From assembly GCA_964521255.1 (NCBI GenBank), contig CAZFRM010000025.1, forward strand, positions 1-64,000: DNA of 64,000 nucleotides, given 5' to 3'. The position numbers and the translations under genes are program-made. The DNA is from ZC4RG29 sp964521255. GTDB taxonomy: Bacteria; Bacteroidota; Bacteroidia; Cytophagales; Cyclobacteriaceae. A model generated the notes under the pieces. That model saw only the letters and a program-made list of their open reading frames with translations, made no database searches and had not been told where the DNA came from. This document shows positions 59,229-64,000 of the stretch, piece by piece. How positions within the stretch are numbered: the first letter of the stretch is position 1; every line of letters starts with the position of its first letter.

Positions 59229-60053
59229 ATGAAGAAGACTAATTTTTTTACGAGAATAGCCCTTTTTGCCTCAGTCGTGATTTTAGCCGCGTGTACAAAA
59301 GATGAGGAAAGGGTAACAGCCAATGACACTTCTGATGTGATTTTTGAATCTGTAACGGATGCCTATTTTGAAGATATGGACGATATGTCTCTCACAGCAA
59401 TAGAAAGTGAGGATAGTCCAGCTGGTGGGCGAGTTGCAAGTGATGATCGTCTCTGTGCAGGAATATTAATTGGTAATGGCTCAACATTATCCAGCGGAAA
59501 AATTACCGTAGATTTTGGACCAGGATGTGAAGATCCAAGAGGCAACATAAGAAAAGGAAAGCTTATCCTTGATTATTCAAATGGCCCTGCCGGAAATGTT
59601 GGCTTTACTGTTGTAATTACACCTGAAACGTATTCCATAAATGGCGTAACGCTGGAAGGAACCCGCACAATAAAACTGCTCTCTTTAACACAAACTTCTG
59701 TAAAACACCAAATCACAGTGGATAATGGCAAGGCTACATGGCCTGATGGTTTGATAAGCACACGCGAATCTTCATTTAACCGTGAGATAGACCTGGATGA
59801 CCAGCTTGTTCGTCTGGATGGAAGCGCTTCAGGAACAAATCGCCGTGGAGCTGCTTATGAAATGAATATAAATGAAACACTTGTTTACAAAGGATCATGT
59901 GTTCTTTCGGAAGGAATATATATGGCAGTAAGTGGAGTGAAAACCTTTAGCTCAGGTGGCCGTGAATTGATTATCAACTACGGTGATGGTGCTTGCGATC
60001 GCTCCGTGATGGTGAGTATAGGAGACTACTCAGTTTCTGTAAATGTTGAATGA
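59229..60053 (+). CDS. Hypothetical Bacteroidota lipoprotein
   Basis: A 274-residue lipoprotein (signal MKKTNFFTRIALFASVVILA, lipobox AACT). After an acidic linker rich in Asp/Glu the mature part is beta-rich: GKITVDFGPGCEDPRGNIRK, GKLILDYSNGPAGNVGFTVV, LEGTRTIKLLSLTQTSVKHQ and RELIINYGDGACDRSVMVSI. Two cysteine-containing DxGxGC-like patterns (VDFGPGCED and INYGDGACD) may be internally related. I recognise the style from other Bacteroidota but cannot name a family. It is divergent from the DUF4159 gene and ends at a terminator. Confidence 0.7.
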   Translation: MKKTNFFTRIALFASVVILAACTKDEERVTANDTSDVIFESVTDAYFEDMDDMSLTAIESEDSPAGGRVASDDRLCAGILIGNGSTLSSGKITVDFGPGCEDPRGNIRKGKLILDYSNGPAGNVGFTVVITPETYSINGVTLEGTRTIKLLSLTQTSVKHQITVDNGKATWPDGLISTRESSFNREIDLDDQLVRLDGSASGTNRRGAAYEMNINETLVYKGSCVLSEGIYMAVSGVKTFSSGGRELIINYGDGACDRSVMVSIGDYSVSVNVE

Positions 60054-60127
60054 TAACTATCTGAAAAATTAGAAGTTATACTTCAAACATTAAATGTAAT
60101 TCTAGCTTGGAAAAGGCGTATTAGTTA

Positions 60128-60161
60128 ACAATGAATCCCCGCTGAAGGATTCTTTGTTTTT
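60128..60161 (+). terminator. Rho-independent terminator between lipoprotein gene and thyA
   Basis: Stem acaatgaatcc/ggattctttgt (60128-60138 and 60147-60157, one mismatch) with an eight-base loop, followed by T-rich sequence. Confidence 0.75.
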
Positions 60162-60220
60162 ATATCCATTCCCTTGAGATTCATTTGTGAAGTTGTTTAT
60201 TTGCAGGCTGACTAGAGGAT

Positions 60221-61015
60221 ATGAAACAATACCTTGATTTAATGAGAGACGTTCTGGAAAATGGTACCCGGAAAGGCGACCGTACCGGAACCGGAACTCT
60301 ATCCGTATTTGGAAGACAATTACATTTCGATCTCTCACAGGGTTTTCCTCTTGTAACTACCAAAAAGCTTCACCTTAAATCCATCATTGTTGAGTTGTTA
60401 TGGTTCCTGAGAGGAGACACCAACATTAAATTTCTCCATGACTATGGTGTAACAATCTGGGATGAATGGGCAGACGAAAATGGAGAACTGGGACCTGTTT
60501 ACGGCCACCAGTGGCGAAGCTGGCCTGCGCCTAACGGAAACTCAATTGATCAGATAAGTCAGGTGGTAGCGCAGATCAAAAAGAATCCTAACTCAAGACG
60601 CCACATTGTTTCAGCATGGAACCCGGCAGAAGTTGATCAGATGGCTCTGCCTCCCTGCCATGCCTTATTCCAATTTTATGTTGCAGACGGAGCGCTTTCA
60701 TGCCAGCTTTATCAACGCAGTGCAGACTATTTTTTAGGTGTGCCATTTAATATTGCTTCATATGCTTTGCTAACGTACATGGTAGCCCAGCAATGTGACC
60801 TGACACCGGGCACATTTGTATGGACCGGTGGAGACGTTCACTTGTATACAAATCATATTGAACAAGCAAATACGCAGCTCTCGCGTGAACCTTTTGCGTT
60901 ACCGGCTCTTAACATTAAAAGAAAGCCTGATTCATTGTTTGATTACCAGTATGAGGATTTCGAAATTTTGAATTATCAGGCACATCAATCCATCAAGGCG
61001 CCAATAGCTGTTTAA
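60221..61015 (+). CDS. thyA: Thymidylate synthase
   Basis: ThyA methylates dUMP to dTMP using methylene-tetrahydrofolate. The 264-residue length equals E. coli ThyA. The catalytic cysteine is C146 in LPPCHALFQFYV. Folate and phosphate contacts are in TRKGDRTGTGTLSVFGRQLH (16-35), SRRHIVSAWNP (125-135) and YQRSADYFLGVPFNIASYAL. The C-terminus ends in APIAV, as in E. coli. There is no adjacent dihydrofolate reductase (folA) gene downstream. A 218-bp gap without structure follows. Confidence 0.98.
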   Translation: MKQYLDLMRDVLENGTRKGDRTGTGTLSVFGRQLHFDLSQGFPLVTTKKLHLKSIIVELLWFLRGDTNIKFLHDYGVTIWDEWADENGELGPVYGHQWRSWPAPNGNSIDQISQVVAQIKKNPNSRRHIVSAWNPAEVDQMALPPCHALFQFYVADGALSCQLYQRSADYFLGVPFNIASYALLTYMVAQQCDLTPGTFVWTGGDVHLYTNHIEQANTQLSREPFALPALNIKRKPDSLFDYQYEDFEILNYQAHQSIKAPIAV

Positions 61016-61233
61016 ATATATTTCGCAAATTCAGGATACTCTGGCCAATTGATACAGGTAATGATTAAATGAGAGATAGCTAACATTTGATAGCCGCTAA
61101 AAAATTTGAAACCCGGCTTTAAGGGATTATCTTCCGGCATAAAGTATTTATCGACCAAAGATGCCCGTTTATATAAGTTTTCATCCTGTTATTACTTTTT
61201 TGAACATATTACTTTGCCATAGCTGGATTTCCG

Positions 61234-61995
61234 ATGTTGATAAAAAATAAAATCACTTTCTACTTTACTTTTTTAATGGTATTCGCTGGTTCATCCTTGT
61301 TTGGACAGATGGTTTCCAGCGATAGCACTTTTGTTGAGCGATCGAAAGGAAATGCTATTGCAGTGTACAATTCAGCAATAAAAGATCAATCATTGCTTTT
61401 TAACGGCGTAGAGTATAAAGGAATTCCTGAACCCTATGATGGTTTCCCTTTTTTCAATTCTGAATACGTAGAAGAGGGATCAATTCGTTATGATGATGAG
61501 CTTTATCAAAACATTCCAATGCAATATGATCTGGTACACGATCTATTAATAGTTGAACATTATGATCAAAAGGGATATGTGTCAATGATAAAGCCACATC
61601 AATCAAAAATTTCTTCATTTGATTTGCTCGGGCATACTTTCATAAATATTGTCCGGGATTCTACATCAGGCGTCCTGCGTGATGGCTTTTATGATTTGCT
61701 CTATGATGGGAATACTAAAGTATTAGCGAAAAGGAAAAAGAATAAGCATGAAGATATTTCAGTTCAAATGATTAAAGTATCGTTTTTGGAAAAAAATAAT
61801 TACTACCTCGTTAAGGACGGAAAATACTATCCTGTTAAGAGCAAGGGATCAATGCTAAAAGTGCTGAAGGACCAAAGAAAGCCGTTAAATCAATTTGCAA
61901 GTAAGAACAAAGTCATAATTGATTTTGCGGGAAATAGAGAAAATGCAATGGTACAATTAGCCACATACTACGATCAAATTCAGGGGGGAGAATGA
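61234..61995 (+). CDS. Hypothetical secreted protein coupled to a TonB-dependent receptor
   Basis: A 253-residue protein with a signal peptide (MLIKNKITFYFTFLMVFAGSSLFG). The body is mixed alpha/beta with many aromatics: NGVEYKGIPEPYDGFPFFNS, LYQNIPMQYDLVHDLLIVEH, FINIVRDSTSGVLRDGFYDL and KYYPVKSKGSMLKVLKDQRK. No known domain is recognised. Its stop codon overlaps the start of the TonB-dependent receptor gene by the shared ATGA (61992-61995), so the two are translationally coupled and probably act in the same uptake process. Similar small genes sit before receptors in other Bacteroidota. Confidence 0.75.
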   Translation: MLIKNKITFYFTFLMVFAGSSLFGQMVSSDSTFVERSKGNAIAVYNSAIKDQSLLFNGVEYKGIPEPYDGFPFFNSEYVEEGSIRYDDELYQNIPMQYDLVHDLLIVEHYDQKGYVSMIKPHQSKISSFDLLGHTFINIVRDSTSGVLRDGFYDLLYDGNTKVLAKRKKNKHEDISVQMIKVSFLEKNNYYLVKDGKYYPVKSKGSMLKVLKDQRKPLNQFASKNKVIIDFAGNRENAMVQLATYYDQIQGGE

Positions 61996-64000
61996 TGAAG
62001 CATATTTACAGAATTCTAATCTTTTTCATTGCCTTAGTTTCGTGTTTGACCCTCCATGCACAGGATCAAAACAAGTTAGTTAGTGGCACGTTTCAGGATT
62101 CTAAATTTGAAGAGTTCATAAGCAAGATAGAGGCGCAGACACCATATTATTTCTATTTTGATGCAGTACAATTTGATAGTCTGAAGGTCACTATAAGTGT
62201 TAGCAATCAACCTTTGAGTGCCGTTCTTGATACTATCTTTAGCGAAACGAAATATTACTACCTCATCACACCATCGAACAAAGTTTATCTTACGAAAGGA
62301 CGAGAAATAAGGACTGAGCTTCCTGTAGGATTTTTTGACCGGAAAGAAGAGCAGGAAAATTTTGATATCGCCATGTTTGATCTGATGCACAATGCTGACG
62401 AAAAAAAGCGGCTTACGGAAGAAGAACGTCTCTATGAAATCGGCCCACGGACCAGGATTGTAAAAAATGCAAAAGCTATTTTAACAGGCTACATACGAAA
62501 TGCCGCTACCGGTGAGCCAGTAGCCGGTGCCGTTATTTTCAATCAGACAACGTCGCAAGGAATTGCTACTGATCCAATGGGCTTTTACTCTATTACCATT
62601 CCAGCGGGACGTAATACGTTAAAGATAAGCTGTGTAGGGATGGCCGAAACGGTGCGGCAGGTAATGATTTATTCAGGGGGTAAATTGGATATTGACCTGA
62701 AAGAAAAAGTGACAGCCCTTCGTGAAGTTATTGTTGAATCGGAACGCGGCGCTAACCTATCCGGTACGCAGATGGGCATGCAAAAGCTGGATATGAAAAC
62801 CATGAAGCAGGTGCCTGTAGCCTTTGGTGAAGCCGATGTGTTGAAAGTTGTGCTTACGTTGCCGGGCGTACAAAGTGTTGGTGAGAGTTCAACGGGACTT
62901 AATGTTCGTGGTGGCGCGGCCGATCAGAATCTTATTTTATTTGATAACGCAACTATTTTTAATTCATCACATTTGTTTGGCTTCTTCTCGGCCTTCAATC
63001 CTGATGTTGTTAAAACTGTTGAGCTTTATAAAAGCGGAGTTCCTGCAGAGTATGGAGGTCGCTTATCTTCCGTGATGGAAGTAACAACCCGCGAAGGAAA
63101 TAAAAAGAAATTTGCCGGGTCAGGTGGCATTGGTTTAGTCACGGGTCGCCTTACTTTAGAAGGACCTATAAAAAAAGATAAAACATCTATTCTTGTAGGG
63201 GGAAGGTCAACTTATTCGGATTGGCTGTTATCGCAGATTCCGGAAAAGTCAATTCAAAATAGTGACGGATCGTTTTATGATATAAACCTTCACATTAATC
63301 ATGAGGCAAACGAACGCAATAGTTTTGACCTGACAGGTTATTACAGCAACGACAAATTCAAATTAAACAGCGACACACTTTACCGGTACAATAACGTCAA
63401 TGCCACTTTTCGCTGGAAACATAGTTTTAACAAAAAATTGTTCAGCGTCATATCCTCTTCTTTCAGCCAATACAAATTCGACATCTCAAGTCAGCAAAAT
63501 CCGGTCGAAGCGTTTGAATTAAATTCCAGGATTGATCAAATAAATGGCACAGCGGATTTCTCTTATTTCATGAATGACAAGCACACTATTAGTTTTGGCG
63601 GAAATGTCATTCACTACAGTTTAAAGCCGGGAGATTTCCTTCCACTGGGAGAAGAATCATTACAGGCGCCGGATTTAATGCAAGAGGAGCAAGCATTTGA
63701 GAGTGCCCTTTACGTTGCCGATAAATATGAAGTTTCTTCAAGACTTTCCTTGTATGCAGGTCTTCGCTTCTCCTTCTATCAGTACATGGGACCAAAAGAT
63801 GTTTACCAATATGCGCAAGGAATACCGAAAGAGGACGATACTATAACCGATACCATTTCTTACTCATCGGGCAAGACTATTAACAGTTATCAGGGACCAG
63901 AGTTCAGGCTCTCCGCCCGTTACATGATAAATAGCAATTCTTCAGTGAAGTTAAGTTATCAAAGAATGCGGCAGTATATTCACATGTTGTCCAATACCGT
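61992..64000 (+). CDS. TonB-dependent outer-membrane receptor with STN and CarboxypepD-reg domains (partial)
   Basis: The first 669 or so residues of a TonB-dependent receptor that runs past the window. After a signal peptide (MMKHIYRILIFFIALVSCLT) comes an STN-like secretin/TonB short domain (about 33-100; FEEFISKIEAQTPYYFYFDA). A carboxypeptidase-regulatory-like domain follows (about 160-240; TGYIRNAATGEPVAGAVIFN), then the plug (VLKVVLTLPGVQSVGESSTG, with LNVRGGAADQNLILFDNAT) and the barrel. Its start overlaps the preceding gene by 4 bp. An STN domain often signals to a FecR/sigma pair, but none is in view. The transported substrate is unknown. Confidence 0.93.
   Translation, partial: MMKHIYRILIFFIALVSCLTLHAQDQNKLVSGTFQDSKFEEFISKIEAQTPYYFYFDAVQFDSLKVTISVSNQPLSAVLDTIFSETKYYYLITPSNKVYLTKGREIRTELPVGFFDRKEEQENFDIAMFDLMHNADEKKRLTEEERLYEIGPRTRIVKNAKAILTGYIRNAATGEPVAGAVIFNQTTSQGIATDPMGFYSITIPAGRNTLKISCVGMAETVRQVMIYSGGKLDIDLKEKVTALREVIVESERGANLSGTQMGMQKLDMKTMKQVPVAFGEADVLKVVLTLPGVQSVGESSTGLNVRGGAADQNLILFDNATIFNSSHLFGFFSAFNPDVVKTVELYKSGVPAEYGGRLSSVMEVTTREGNKKKFAGSGGIGLVTGRLTLEGPIKKDKTSILVGGRSTYSDWLLSQIPEKSIQNSDGSFYDINLHINHEANERNSFDLTGYYSNDKFKLNSDTLYRYNNVNATFRWKHSFNKKLFSVISSSFSQYKFDISSQQNPVEAFELNSRIDQINGTADFSYFMNDKHTISFGGNVIHYSLKPGDFLPLGEESLQAPDLMQEEQAFESALYVADKYEVSSRLSLYAGLRFSFYQYMGPKDVYQYAQGIPKEDDTITDTISYSSGKTINSYQGPEFRLSARYMINSNSSVKLSYQRMRQYIHMLSNT

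Overview
The window is a chromosomal stretch of a Bacteroidota bacterium, most likely an environmental Cytophagales-type organism. This is inferred from gene content: a SusC/FecA-like TonB-dependent receptor with STN and carboxypeptidase-regulatory domains, many lipoproteins and signal peptides typical of the phylum, GH10 and GH3 glycosidases, a GMC oxidoreductase with a gluconate-2-dehydrogenase-subunit-3 partner, a ThuA/PQQ-dehydrogenase/cytochrome c chimera, AT-rich leaders without Shine-Dalgarno sequences, and a few TAnnTTTG promoter-like boxes. No rRNA, tRNA, CRISPR array, phage or intact insertion sequence was seen. Coding density is high and both strands are used.

Layout. 0-8 kb (mostly minus strand): a GH10 xylanase, a frameshifted remnant, an NTF2-like protein, two palindromic elements, an FtsX/MacB-type ABC permease and a GH3 beta-glucosidase. 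8-20 kb: a CPA2 cation/proton antiporter, a TPR protein, a TetR-like regulator with an ABC1/AarF kinase, the NHEJ protein Ku, a TonB-C protein, a PQQ sugar dehydrogenase with cytochrome c, accA, a metallo-beta-lactamase-fold hydrolase and a patatin-like lipase. 21-28 kb: two outer-membrane barrels, tyrS, and a three-gene carbonic anhydrase / SulP transporter / degenerate carbonic anhydrase operon, followed by several small hypothetical genes. 29-45 kb: a zinc-ribbon membrane protein, a Prc/Tsp-like protease, an ABCG-like transporter with a TerB-like N-terminus, an HDAC-family deacetylase, a sterol-desaturase-family protein, an MHS-family transporter, LigD, and an LpoB-like/COG3014-like lipoprotein pair. 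45-64 kb: gyrA, a TPR protein, the GMC/Gdh3/ThuA oxidation operon, an M20 peptidase, an FG-GAP haem lipoprotein, a DUF4159 protein, thyA, and a TonB-dependent receptor cut by the window edge.

How genes work together. Ku and the three-domain LigD supply a complete bacterial non-homologous end-joining pair, encoded about 25 kb apart. The beta-carbonic anhydrase and SulP transporter suggest bicarbonate handling, with an added pseudoenzyme that has lost most of its zinc site. The GMC, Gdh3 and ThuA-dehydrogenase-cytochrome genes, together with the separate PQQ dehydrogenase/cytochrome c pair, suggest periplasmic sugar oxidation linked to the respiratory chain.

The non-coding space is rich in small repeats: a dispersed element of about 180 bp in three copies, a MITE-like family of about 145 bp in two copies, and several larger imperfect palindromes. 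The strongest candidates for something new are the SulP-linked pseudo-carbonic anhydrase, the pair of tiny coupled genes at 28.1-28.6 kb with palindromes at their start, and the repeat families.
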